DNA of 64,000 bases. Source: Orychophragmus violaceus. Lineage: Eukaryota; Streptophyta; Magnoliopsida; Brassicales; Brassicaceae. The stretch is taken from NCBI GenBank assembly GCA_030180135.1, contig CM058236.1, positions 45,986,947 through 46,050,946 of the forward strand. The letters run 5' to 3'. The translations under genes and the position numbers were made by a program. The first letter of the stretch is position 1; each line of letters opens with the position of its first letter. Positions 55,576 through 64,000 of the stretch are shown here, piece after piece. The notes under the pieces were generated by a model. The model was not told where the DNA came from. It made no database searches and saw only the letters and a list, made by a program, of their open reading frames with translations.

Positions 55576-56493
55576 TGATGAGGACATCAGCTTGGCCGAC
55601 ACTGAGTTGGATGAGCAAGACGGACCAGACTCTACCAAGAAGCTGGCCGACATGTTCCCGACCAAGCGAGATGTACCAAGGACATGTTCGGGACAACGAC
55701 AAATATAGGCCGAATTCAACAATGCCATGGAGCAGCTGATCTCGAGGAGAAGCCTAGAAGACATCACGACCCAGCTAGGCCATCTCGACCAAGGACAACC
55801 TGTCCTTAACCAGTTGGCCCGGAGGATGATCCATACGGAAGCTGATGACCCATTTGAGCAGACCACGCCCTGGCCCATATTCCGGACGCACAGATCGACC
55901 ATGATCTTCTGCATCGAGTTAGATGATTCTTTGACCGGTCTGCCTCTGGGATAAAGATCATAATATTTTTTCCTTGTGAAGTTTTGTCCCAAATGGGTTT
56001 TCTTCACAAGGTTTTTAACGAGGTGATCCGAGGCCCATTCATTAAAGAGACAGCCGGCCCCTTCTCTATTTTCGACCAAGACTTTCCTTTTTCGTTTTAA
56101 GTCTTATTTCTCTTATTTTCTTAGTATTTTTCGATGGCCCACTGTTCTTTTCGCCCATTTGTTTTCAGTTGTAGTTACTTAAACATTCTTTTGGTTTTAT
56201 GAAACATTAAGCAAGTTTAAACCAAGAAAAAACCCTAAGGTTTCTGGATCCTCCTCTCTCTGCGCGGCTGCCCCTTTGTAGAGCGGATCTCTTGGCTTTT
56301 GCTTGCTGCCTCGATTGTCTGAAGTGTTCCTAAGGTTCAGTAGCTATCAAACCACCCTCGACCACCCACTGACCAAGCTGAGAGTGCCTTCGGCCAGCAG
56401 CTTTGTCCCACGCTTCCATCTCTCTCTCTCCCGCGGCCACAATCATCTCATCTCACTCCATCACTCATCACGCCTACATAGCATCTCACATCA
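55576..56493 (+). repeat. Gypsy-E 3' LTR
   Basis: Preceded by the purine-rich TCAAGAGGGTGGGAA. The pol frame continues into it to a TAG at 55706, which in the 5' LTR is a coding triplet. Confidence 0.95.
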
Positions 56494-56500
56494 GCTCTCG

Positions 56501-56649
56501 GTGTCGATCGACACCCTCTTAGTGTCGGTCGACACGTAGTTCTGACGGCAATTTCGAGTTCTCATGACGAACGGAAATCGACCATGCTCGATAGTGAAGG
56601 GTCGACATCACTTAGTGTCGACCGACACCACTTTTGCGTCGGTCGACGC
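56501..56649. repeat. Two palindrome pairs in Athila-B
   Basis: GTGTCGATCGACAC (56501-56514) with GTGTCGGTCGACAC (56522-56535), and GTGTCGACCGACAC (56615-56628) with GCGTCGGTCGACGC (56636-56649). In both pairs the spacer is 7 bp and the repeat distance 21 bp. Confidence 0.92.
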
Positions 56650-57737
56650 TACGGTCGGGCAGACCCAATTTCGTCCAAATCTGATGTTTTTGCTAAGGAG
56701 AAGGTCTACAAACCTGCTATACCGTTTCCCATAGTTCCTATGAGGTCTAAACATGAGCAATATGTGGTCAAATGCATGGTGGTGATGGATAAGAAGCTAA
56801 ATGAAACTCCACCAGCTGATGCTTTGCGAGTTCATCCTTGTGTGCAGAGATATACAAAAAAGATGATCTCTACTGACGGAGATTTGAAAGAAGGGGTGAT
56901 GATTGTATCTAAGCGAGTCAGTTTTGTGCTGCTGAATCAGATTCAAGATAAGCTTCCAGATCCAGGAGTCTTTGCGCTAGACTGCTCATTCTTCGAGGAC
57001 AACTTCAAACACTCTCTGTGTGATTTGGGATCTGATGTGAATCTCATGTCATACTCTGTGGCTGTGAGGTTGGGGTTGATGGAATTCAAACAAACTAGGA
57101 TCTCTCTAATTCTAGCTGATCAATCGAAGAGGATCCCAGAAGGAGTTCTTGAGGACATCCCTATCAGAGTTGGAAACTACTTGATTCCAACAGACTTCGT
57201 GGTGCTGAAATATGATATGGAACCGGATGATCCTTTGCTACTTGGCAGACCCTTCTTAGCTACGGCTGGAGCAGTTATTAATGTGAGGCATGGTCTTATT
57301 GATCTCCACCTGGGAGATGAGCCTCTACATTTTAAGATGGATAAGCTGCGAAAACCCACAATTGATGGTCAAGCATTCAGTGTTCAGCTAGAACAAGAAG
57401 CTCAGTTTTGTGAGGCTACAATGTCTGATATTGGAGAAGAGAAGATGGTGGTTCCTCAGGAATCTACTCTACATCTCTAGAACCTGCAGCTGCTCATAAG
57501 CAAAAAACTCCAAATATCAGACATCCACCAAAGCGAAGGTATGCATCCTCTAAACTCAATCCTCCTAACTTCATTGCTGTGAATGCAGGGAAACGCTCTA
57601 TCCCACTCAAGCTTCGCTCCCGCCCTGGATCTATTCCCTCTTTCCTTGGACAAGCTCATGCTGATACTGCCTATGAACCTCCATGGATGAGGAGACTTTC
57701 GCAGAGGCACTCACAGTCTCTATTGAGACCCCAATGA
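56584..57737 (+). pseudogene. Athila-B protease region
   Basis: The frame 56584-57480 holds an Athila-type aspartic protease: LPDPGVFALDCSFFEDNFKH, active site 'SLCDLGSDVNLMSYSV' (the family uses D-L-G), and 'LLGRPFLATAGAVINV'. The start shown is internal, since gag runs in from before Gypsy-E. After a frame break the tail 'IPSFLGQAHADTAYEPPWMR' (about 57620-57690) ends at a stop near 57737. No RT follows. Confidence 0.85.
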
Positions 57738-57756
57738 GCCTGATCTCCTACCCATA

Positions 57757-57812
57757 GTCAAGCTAATGACTAAAAACAAGCGCTGAGTGGGAGGCAACCC
57801 ACTGTTGGGTCA
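57757..57812 (+). other. Conserved post-protease box with hairpin (Athila-B)
   Basis: GTCAAGCTAATGAC, then AACAAGCGCTGAG, then AGTGGG-AGGCAA-CCCACT (57786-57803, 6-bp stem, 6-nt loop). The same box follows the protease in Athila-D (63000-63050). A similar GAGGCAACCC box is, from memory, found downstream of pol in plant Athila-type elements. Confidence 0.65.
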
Positions 57813-57904
57813 GTTTTTCTTTTCTTTTTGATTTTTGGTTTTGTTTCTTTGATTTTTCTGGTTTATTGTGTTTCAAAACATGATGAACAGGATTGCAGAC
57901 AGCA

Positions 57905-58042
57905 GTGTCGATCGACACCCTTTAATGTCGGTCGACACCAAACTCGAAAACACGGACCATAATCGAGGACGCTCGATTCATATCAGATTTGTGTCGACCT
58001 AAGCCTTGTGTCGTTCGACACTGGCTGTGTGTCGGTCGACAC
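57905..58042. repeat. Palindrome pairs in Athila-B 3' leader
   Basis: GTGTCGATCGACAC (57905) with ATGTCGGTCGACAC (57925), 20 bp apart; GTGTCGTTCGACAC (58008) with GTGTCGGTCGACAC (58029), 21 bp apart. A splice-donor-like CAG|GTAAGG (58058) follows directly. Confidence 0.9.
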
Positions 58043-58930
58043 CAACCGCAACTGCAGGTAAGGTTTTTGATTTTCCGAATTTTCGTCGGATTATACCTTG
58101 TTCTCCCGAATCCAAGCTGCGATAACACTGGAGACAGTGTTGTTTAAGTGTGGGGGAGGTAGTTACTGACCACCATTTGTTTTCTTTTCTTAGTGTCAGT
58201 CCTTTGTTTTTAAAATTGTTTTATTGAGTCAAAATTGGTATGAAACCATGATTTTCCGAGGAGATTTTTCGCTGGAACAGGAACTAAGTGACCGTTGGAC
58301 GGACTTGCAGTAGCTCTATGGCTGTTAGAAAACCACACACGGATCAACCTACCAAGGACACCCATATCTTCTCAGGTATTCAGAGGATCCACTACTAACT
58401 TCACCTCTAATCTTGACTTAATCTTCTCACTCAGGGGCTTGGTATCACTGGATCGGATTCCTCTGATGTGCCTGACACAGCCTATAATCCTGTCTGAGTA
58501 TGGTTCCCTTCTCCCCTCCTTTGAAAGTAAAAAGAAGTAAACTGCGGATAAGCTAGTAGCTTCGAAGTGGTCGCGGGAGTGGTAGAGACCCCTATTACCT
58601 CCTGTGTATCCATGGAAATATGTCAAAAGTACACCCCGAATAAAAAGGGAAGAGCACAGATAGAAAAAATAAAATGATACCCAGTGGGGAAAAATCAGTT
58701 ACTAAGGGAGAAAGGGAGAAGAAAGGAACCAGAAACCGACAGTTTGGTAATCAGCTACTGACTAGGTTGAGTCCATGTGTCCTCTGATCGATACTCCCTT
58801 TGTGAGACCACACTTAATTGTACATAGAGGTTAGTGTGGTGAATTTGGATGCTCTGTCTTGATTGTGGAGTTTACTTGGGACAGTTGCTAAGTGTGGGGG
58901 ATGTACATTGTGGTCTTGATCTCTGCAGGG
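58043..58930 (+). other. Athila-B 3' non-coding region
   Basis: No gene seen. It has two purine tracts of the kind AAGTGTGGGGGA (58146-58158 and 58889-58901). The second lies about 30 bp before the Athila-D LTR. The second reading frame seen in Athila-D is absent here. Confidence 0.55.
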
Positions 58931-60149
58931 TGATATATCATGGTTTTTACCGGTTTTATGCCATGATATAAGTCTGTTTTAGTGTCTTTTGGTGTTATTT
59001 TAGAGTCCTTTGCAGGTTTTATTAGGTACACATCCGTTTGGAGCAAAAGTGGAGATTATGGAGATAATTTGTGCATTTTGGAGATTTGGTCCGAGAGACA
59101 GAGTTCACTGTCCAGATTTGAGGATTGCGTCGATCGTTGCACATTTGCATCGATCGATGCATAGCGCGAATGGGCCAGACTCGGCGGATTAATGAAGAAT
59201 GCTGATATTGCAGAAAAGCCCAGAAGTTCCAGATATTTACACAGAAGCCCAAAACGTGTTTTAGCTATTTAATTAGGTTTTTAGATCAGTTTTTGGATAC
59301 GCTTACATACGCTATCATAACTTAGAGCAGAGAGTTTTTAGAGTTTTTGGGGCTGATCTGATCCTGTACTACATTCGTTTTGGAGAAGTTTTCGAACCCC
59401 TTTATTATTCTAAATCTCTTTTATGATTTCTATTAATTCATTGATTATGTTTACATTATCTATGTCTGAGTAGTCTCATAGTTAGGTTTAGGGTCTCTCA
59501 TAGGGATTTCATAACTTGCTAGATATAATTAATTCAGTTAAGGATTCACATCAACAAATGTTCTTCAAACTAAATTGTGTTTAATGCTAGTTCTAACCTG
59601 ATCAATTAGAATCTAGATCTCAGGTTGCTAAATACGACACGACAGTGTGGTTTAGAATCTGAATTATTTAGGTTGAGCAATTTAATTACTCGCAAAAGAA
59701 TTTGGTTTAATTAGATTGTGAACATATCAAACTTGGATTTAAAGCTGGTTTAATCTGTTAGTAATTGCAAAGGAATTTGGATTACTGCACTTAGACTTAG
59801 AGAATTCTCGCAAAGGAATTTGGTTAATTCTATATCTGTGTTTTGAGTTCTAGAACTGTGTTTAATTAGATCCTGACTGATTGATTTATCTGCTTGTCTG
59901 ATTTCCTGAGAACGCCCTAGACTTAGCGCCCTTAGTTTATTGCCTACAACAACAACCTGCTACTGTTTACTTTCTCGCTTGCTTTTTAATTAAATCAATA
60001 CAATTTGCTTCTTGTTTTCTCCTAGTTTTAATCTCTTTAAGTTCTTGATTCTATCGTTGCCTAGAGTCCTCGTGGATTCGATCCCTAAGTACTATAATTG
60101 ATATACTGTGCACTTGCAGTTAGTATAGGGTAAAACTCGAGACCTATCA
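58931..60149 (+). repeat. Athila-D 5' LTR
   Basis: It starts TGATATATCATGG after CAGGG and ends CCTATCA, 6 bp before the primer site. The palindrome pair lies at 59127-59160, followed by ATAGCGCGAATG, which resembles GTGCGCGAATG after the Copia-B pair. Confidence 0.9.
59127..59160. repeat. Palindrome pair in Athila-D LTR
   Basis: GCGTCGATCGTTGC (59127-59140) and GCATCGATCGATGC (59147-59160), 20 bp apart. Confidence 0.9.
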
Positions 60150-60155
60150 AGTTTT

Positions 60156-60173
60156 TGGCGCCGTTGCCGGGGA
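60156..60173 (+). promoter_or_regulatory. Athila-D primer-binding site (tRNA-Asp)
   Basis: TGGCGCCGTTGCCGGGGA, complementary to the 3' end of tRNA-Asp and the standard Athila primer site. Confidence 0.92.
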
Positions 60174-60300
60174 CTCTTAGAGTCTTCGATAGCTTCGAAC
60201 TTAGGATTTTTACTAGGATTTTTGTTTTTATTTTTGTTTACTGATTTTTTTTTATTATTTTTCTCTGTTTTCTCTCTGTCGCAGGTTTCATAATCGCATA

Positions 60301-60385
60301 GCATCGACCGTTGCACTTCTTGTGTCGATCGACACTAGGCGATTGGAGTTGAATCGATCATTGCACTATTAGCATCGATCGTTGC
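60301..60385. repeat. Two palindrome pairs in Athila-D leader
   Basis: GCATCGACCGTTGC (60301) with GTGTCGATCGACAC (60322), and GAATCGATCATTGC (60351) with GCATCGATCGTTGC (60372). Both pairs are 21 bp apart. Confidence 0.9.
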
Positions 60386-60405
60386 TTGGCGATTACAGAC
60401 GGTTT

Positions 60406-61299
60406 ATGCAGACGCGTGATATCAGAAGTAATCCGAACACTAATCTCGTAAACCTCCAACTTGAAGAACTTGCTAGACTAGAGAGGACACACAGAAGAGT
60501 TCAGAGAACAAGGATGGTTGTTGAACGTGTGATCATAAAGCCTGATGCTCAAGGTACCCTCAGGGACCGACACAACAATTCTTACAATGCTGCTGGAGAA
60601 CCGATAGATGCTGAAGGGAATGTCATCCCTGATCCTCCAGAGCAACCACAGCCGCAGCAGGAGCAGAATCAAGGACAGAACCAAGGTAGACAGATGGTTG
60701 TCCATGAGAGGACTTTAGCTGACTATAACCGTCCGGATGAGTTCCATGCTAACCGGTCAGCTCTTGTACTTCCTGAATTTGAGAGGAATGATTTTGAAAT
60801 CAAAATTGTCTACTACTCTCTCCTGAGGCAGAAAGCCTTCCATGGCTCTCCAAGTGAGCAGCCGATGGATCACATAGATGAGTTTGAGGGCATAGTTACT
60901 GGAATAAAGTACGATGGAGTTAACCAAGACTATCTGTTCCTCAAGCTTTTCCCGTACTCTCTGGCTGGAGATGCAGCAGCCTGGCTAAAACAACTTCCAT
61001 CTGGGGCGTTTGTTACTTGGGCAGCCCTGAAGAGTGAGTTCCTGCGTCATTTCTATGATGATGCGCGCTCAGACCAGTCCAGGCAGGACATTCTCACCTT
61101 CACCCAAGGTCCTACAGAGCCTCTTAAGACAGCCTGGATGAGATTCAAGAAATACCAACGTGACTGCTCGCACAATGGATTCACTGAGGTAACACTTTTA
61201 GGCATCTTCTTTAGAGGAATAGATCTTCCATATCAGACTGCGCTGGACAATTCTAGCAATGCCAACTTTAACACTAGGACTCCTGCTCAAGCTAAGTAG
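60406..61299 (+). CDS. Athila-D gag, N-terminal part (297 aa to an amber stop)
   Basis: The ATG at 60406 (MQTRDIRSNPNTNLVNLQ) is the first in frame after the palindromes. A Gln/Pro-rich linker is followed by the Athila retrotrans_gag core ('HERTLADYNRPDEFHANRSA', 'DAAAWLKQLPSGAFVTW', 'SEFLRHFYDDARSDQSRQD'). The frame ends in TAG (61297-61299), where Athila-B has GAG at the same place, and continues open for 561 codons after it. This is one nonsense change in an otherwise complete gag-protease. Confidence 0.88.
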   Translation: MQTRDIRSNPNTNLVNLQLEELARLERTHRRVQRTRMVVERVIIKPDAQGTLRDRHNNSYNAAGEPIDAEGNVIPDPPEQPQPQQEQNQGQNQGRQMVVHERTLADYNRPDEFHANRSALVLPEFERNDFEIKIVYYSLLRQKAFHGSPSEQPMDHIDEFEGIVTGIKYDGVNQDYLFLKLFPYSLAGDAAAWLKQLPSGAFVTWAALKSEFLRHFYDDARSDQSRQDILTFTQGPTEPLKTAWMRFKKYQRDCSHNGFTEVTLLGIFFRGIDLPYQTALDNSSNANFNTRTPAQAK

Positions 61300-62985
61300 T
61301 TGATAGATAATCTGGTAAGCAGTAATAGCTGCAAGACCACTGATGAGAGAAGGAAGAAGTCCGGTGGAAAGATTGAGGATTCTGAAATAGCTGATATTAG
61401 ATCTAAGTTGGACACAGTTTACAATCTTCTAGCTGGGAAGAAAGCTGTCCACTTTACTCAAGATGTTGAGATGATCAATGATGAAGGAGAAGAGCAGGAA
61501 GAGGATGTGTATTACATCGGAGGATCTGGTTTCCAGGGAAACAGGTTTGGTAATCAGTCTGGTAACAGGTTCTTCAATGGAGGACAAAAGAGTGCTTTCA
61601 ACAGCAACCAAAACTCTTCTGGGTTTGGACAGACTAGTGGATTTCAGAAGCCTTTCCAGCAAGGCAATCAGAGAACATATGGATCCTCCTCTTACCAAGC
61701 ACCTCCTGTAGCTACTACTCTTGAGAGTAAGATGGAGGCTATGTTGGAACAGCTGCTGGAAGGACAGACCAAGATTGCTGTGGACTGCAACAAGAAGTTG
61801 GATGCTGTTTATGGGGATCTAAATGGGAAGTTTGAGTCTCTGAACACTCATGTGAAGCAATTGAACACCCATATTAAGGCCTGGTCAGTGTACGTTGATG
61901 ATGGATCACATCTAGGTGAAAGATTTGAGCTAAGTACAGCTGAAGTGGTAGAGGAAGGTGAAATTTCGGATTTTGAGGAAAATCTCTCGGGTAGAATCTG
62001 TGAAAATTTGACTGCATCGATCGATGCACCCTTAGCGTCGATCGTTGCAAGGCGTGGACAGACAGATTCACAGGATTCTTATGACATCGATGCAGATTCA
62101 GAGCTTAACCGCTTATTCCCTGGGGTGTCTGAGATAACCCAACGGGATATTTATGCACACTCTATTCGCTTATATCTTAAGGTATCTGAAGTGATTCAAC
62201 AAGAGATTGATGAGCTTAAAGAGCTAGAGAAGATTGGTGAAGAGTTGGAAGAAATTCCACCGTCTAATTGTGTGCAGAAGTACTTGGGTAAGATGTTGCC
62301 TTTGGATGAAGAGCTGAAGGATTGGGTTATAGTTGTTCCTCAGCATATAAGTGATGTGCTATTAACCAAGGTTCCTAAGAAGCTACCTGATCCTGGGATT
62401 TTTGTGCTAAGTTGTTCTATCTTCGAGGATGGTTTTAAGCGCTCTCTTTGTGATCTAGGAGCTGCTGGGAGTCTTATGCCATACTCTGTGGCAGAGAAGC
62501 TGGGTATGAAGGATTTTAGACCCACTAGGACCTCTCTTGTCCTGGCTGATCAGTCGATAAGGATTCCGGAAGGAGTTCTTGAGGACATCCCGGTGAGAGT
62601 TGGAAACTACTTGGTTCCAACAGATTTCTTAGTTCTTAAGTACCACAGTGAGCAGGATGACGCTTTGATATTGGGTAGACCATTCCTGGCTACAGCTGGA
62701 GCAGTAATAGATGTTAGACACAGTCTGATAGATCTCCATCTGGGAGATGAGCCGCTGCATTTTGAGATGGACAAGCCGCGCAAGCCACTGATAGATGGGC
62801 AGACCTTCACCATTATGGATGGAGATGAAGAGGAGTCGAGTCACATTACGGTTTTGGATCCTGGGGAGCAGTTTACTCCTTCTTTTCTTGGACAAGTTCA
62901 TTCTGATACAGCTTACTCTCCGCCTTGGATGAGGATACTTGCACAGAGACAATCAAGGTCTCTGTCAGGATCTCACGGTGCCTGA
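61300..62985 (+). CDS. Athila-D gag C-terminal part and aspartic protease (561 aa)
   Basis: It continues gag ('LIDNLVSSNSCKTTDERRK'), a Gly/Asn/Gln/Phe-rich stretch (about residues 75-140), a coiled coil ('MEAMLEQLLEGQTKIAVDCN'), and an acidic part in which the palindrome pair is translated as ASIDAPLASIVA (62014-62048). The protease follows: LPDPGIFVLSCSIFEDGF, active site 'SLCDLGAAGSLMPYSV', and 'ILGRPFLATAGAVIDV'. It ends 'SRSLSGSHGA'. There is no start codon for this part alone; expression needs readthrough of the TAG at 61297 or an undamaged sister copy. Confidence 0.88.
   Translation: MIDNLVSSNSCKTTDERRKKSGGKIEDSEIADIRSKLDTVYNLLAGKKAVHFTQDVEMINDEGEEQEEDVYYIGGSGFQGNRFGNQSGNRFFNGGQKSAFNSNQNSSGFGQTSGFQKPFQQGNQRTYGSSSYQAPPVATTLESKMEAMLEQLLEGQTKIAVDCNKKLDAVYGDLNGKFESLNTHVKQLNTHIKAWSVYVDDGSHLGERFELSTAEVVEEGEISDFEENLSGRICENLTASIDAPLASIVARRGQTDSQDSYDIDADSELNRLFPGVSEITQRDIYAHSIRLYLKVSEVIQQEIDELKELEKIGEELEEIPPSNCVQKYLGKMLPLDEELKDWVIVVPQHISDVLLTKVPKKLPDPGIFVLSCSIFEDGFKRSLCDLGAAGSLMPYSVAEKLGMKDFRPTRTSLVLADQSIRIPEGVLEDIPVRVGNYLVPTDFLVLKYHSEQDDALILGRPFLATAGAVIDVRHSLIDLHLGDEPLHFEMDKPRKPLIDGQTFTIMDGDEEESSHITVLDPGEQFTPSFLGQVHSDTAYSPPWMRILAQRQSRSLSGSHGA
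62014..62048. repeat. Palindrome pair inside Athila-D gag coding
   Basis: GCATCGATCGATGC (62014-62027) and GCGTCGATCGTTGC (62035-62048), 21 bp apart, in frame with gag. Confidence 0.92.
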
Positions 62986-62999
62986 TTCTTGTTCGTCCG

Positions 63000-63053
63000 G
63001 TCAAGCTAATGACCTTAAACAAGCGCTGAGTGCGAGGCAACCCGCTGTTAGGT
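63000..63053 (+). other. Conserved post-protease box (Athila-D)
   Basis: Same box as 57757-57812, with a slightly imperfect stem around AGGCAA. Confidence 0.65.
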
Positions 63054-63154
63054 TTTAGTGCTTTTCCTTTTAATTTTTGGTGTTTTTGTTAGGAACTTAT
63101 GTTTTGATTTTGTTTTGCTAAGTTTTTAGATACAGAACTCGAGTCTGGAGATGT

Positions 63155-63353
63155 GTGACGATCGATGCACTTGTGCACCGGTCGTTGCAAGGAGATTTTG
63201 ACGAGGAGATGGGATCGCATTGTGACGATCGTTGCGGTCCTGTGCAACGGTCGTTGCATTTGGTTCAAATTGCAAAATTAAGGTACGTTGAGCTAAACCG
63301 GAATCGACCCGGTTCACCAGCATCGATCGTTGCTCATCTGCAATGGTCGTTGC
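63155..63353. repeat. Three palindrome pairs downstream of Athila-D protease
   Basis: Starts at 63155 and 63175 (20 bp), 63222 and 63244 (22 bp), 63320 and 63340 (20 bp). First members have CGATCG cores (GTGACGATCGATGC, GTGACGATCGTTGC, GCATCGATCGTTGC). Second members have the core CGGTCG or TGGTCG. Confidence 0.9.
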
Positions 63354-63366
63354 ACCCACGATCGAG

Positions 63367-63900
63367 GTAAGTACCTTAAACCATTTTCTCCTTTTTTCCT
63401 TCTCCACTCCGCCGTCCGTACAACCGCGACTCCACACTTCTAAATCTCTCATTTCTTCGTCATTTTCACTGATTCCAAGTGCTATTCTCTTGTTTTTACA
63501 CTCTTAATCCATTCCTATAACCCATTTGTCACAAATCCAAGGTAATGTGTCTCGATTTCATGATTTCCGGATTCGTTTTTAGGGTTTTAGAATTTGAGAA
63601 TTTTTAGTTTGAGATTGATGATTCCGTGCTGTTATTAGCCTGATTTAGGTCGATTGTGATGAATGCATGCTGAATTTGAAGTTTGATTTACGATTTTAGG
63701 ATCGATACTTAGCATCTGTAAAAATCGCACTGCAACGATCGATGCATTAGTGCAACGGTCGTTGCTTTGCGATTTTAGGGATTTGTTCGATGCTGTGGAA
63801 TCACCTTGCAACGATCGATGCCTTAGTGAAACGGTCGTTGCTTCGCGATTTCACAGAGAGATTTCTGCCGTGACTTATATGATTTATTGATTTCTTGCAG
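63367..63900 (+). other. Putative intron before Athila-D second frame
   Basis: A perfect donor context GAG|GTAAGT (63364-63369) follows the palindrome pairs. A pyrimidine-rich TTGATTTCTTGCAG (63887-63900) ends directly at the ATG of the second frame. Length 534 nt. Athila-B has a donor-like CAG|GTAAGG at the equivalent place (58058). Confidence 0.5.
63732..63841. repeat. Two palindrome pairs in leader of the second frame
   Basis: GCAACGATCGATGC (63732 and 63808) each with a CGGTCGTTGC partner 20 bp on (63752 and 63828). The two pairs are 76 bp apart and share the flank TTTGCGATTT/TTCGCGATTT. Confidence 0.92.
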
Positions 63901-64000
63901 ATGCCTCCTCGACCATCCCGTAAACGCAGAGCCACCGCAGCCGCTGCTACAGCTCATCATGCTCCACCACCAGAGTGGTTCCATAGAGAATCACCGCACC
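63901..64000 (+). CDS. Athila-D second frame, N-terminus (cut by window end)
   Basis: The ATG at 63901 begins MPPRPSRKRRATAAAATAHH, a basic then Ala-rich start, and stays open to the window edge (33 codons). Its position after gag-protease is where Athila elements carry their env-like or 'ORF1/ATHILA-domain' protein. The visible part is too short to assign. Confidence 0.6.
   Translation, partial: MPPRPSRKRRATAAAATAHHAPPPEWFHRESPH

Larger units (their letters stand above)
49474..56493 (+). mobile_element. Gypsy-E: Ty3/gypsy (CRM-like chromovirus) element, decayed
   Basis: 7020 bp, LTRs 49474-50392 (919 bp) and 55576-56493 (918 bp) starting TGATGAGGACATC. About 30 differences are visible. The target duplication is GCTAT (49469-49473) against GCTCT (56494-56498), one mismatch. 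It has a tRNA-iMet primer site and gag, protease, RT, RNase H and integrase in gypsy order. The RT and integrase styles (GLYEWLVMPFGLTNAPSTF, 'SFNVADLSPY') resemble CRM/Reina-group chromoviruses. At least five stops or shifts disable it. Confidence 0.95.
40144..58930 (+). mobile_element. Athila-B: non-autonomous Athila-type element (gag and protease only), with two insertions
   Basis: The LTR starts TGATATATCATGG at 40144. Gag begins near 41279 and is cut by Copia-C (41822-48615). It resumes at 48616, is cut by Gypsy-E (49474-56493), and resumes at 56494 with the protease, ending near 57737. After the protease no RT, RNase H or integrase is seen. About 1.2 kb of non-coding sequence with two GTGTGGGGGA purine tracts (58149-58158 and 58890-58900) leads to the LTR of Athila-D. 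Its own 3' LTR is missing or replaced by that LTR. Confidence 0.85.
58931..64000 (+). mobile_element. Athila-D: Athila-type element with gag, protease and a second frame; 3' end beyond window
   Basis: A 1219-bp LTR (58931-60149), the tRNA-Asp-type primer site typical of Athila, gag-protease (60406-62985 with one stop) and, after a 0.9-kb leader, a second frame starting at 63901. RT, RNase H and integrase are not present between protease and second frame, where the order gag-PR-RT-RH-INT-env would place them. Confidence 0.88.

Overview
This is nuclear DNA of a flowering plant, most likely a Brassicaceae relative of Arabidopsis (inference). The basis is the Copia, chromovirus and Athila-type LTR retrotransposons, a Helitron with Arabidopsis-style ends, an F-box gene of the At1g67623/At2g35280 kind, a DUF1985 relic and a plant tRNA-Thr. 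Roughly four fifths of the window is transposable elements inserted into one another. Little ordinary host sequence remains.

Layout, left to right. 1-3988: a decayed minus-strand Copia element (Copia-1). About 3994-4150 and 11981-12110: two halves of a subtilisin-like protease relic, split by an intact, very young Copia element (Copia-B, 4151-11975; 673-bp LTRs differing at one base; 5-bp target duplication; one 1325-aa gag-pol frame). 12003-20379: older host-like DNA with a broken DUF1985 gene, a long CT microsatellite, small gene relics and a tRNA-Thr(AGT)-like gene. 20380-35879: a Ty3/gypsy chromovirus-like element (Gypsy-A) whose 5' LTR is cut by an 8.0-kb minus-strand Helitron (20564-28568). 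The Helitron carries two F-box genes, a two-exon GRF-zinc-finger gene and an intron-bearing prolyl oligopeptidase fragment. 35880-40143: an inverted relative without LTRs (Gypsy-A'). 40144-58930: an Athila-type element (Athila-B) interrupted by Copia-C (41822-48615) and by Gypsy-E (49474-56493). 58931-64000: a second Athila-type element (Athila-D), running off the window.

Two things stand out. First, a module of two 14-bp near-palindromes (NNNN-CGATCG-NNNN, the second usually CGGTCG), placed 20-21 bp apart, recurs in unrelated elements: the Copia-B LTR and leader, and the Athila-B and -D LTRs, leaders, gag coding regions and 3' leaders. Second, Athila-B and Athila-D encode gag and protease but show no RT, RNase H or integrase. 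Athila-D instead has a second reading frame preceded by a good splice donor/acceptor pair. These look like non-autonomous elements needing polymerase and integrase from elsewhere.

Copia-B and Copia-C are sister families whose LTR, leader and 3' non-coding parts are far more alike than their gag proteins, so Copia-C may have been moved by a Copia-B-like helper. Relative ages from LTR mismatches seen by eye: Copia-B (1/673) is youngest, then Copia-C (6/441), then Gypsy-E (about 30/919).
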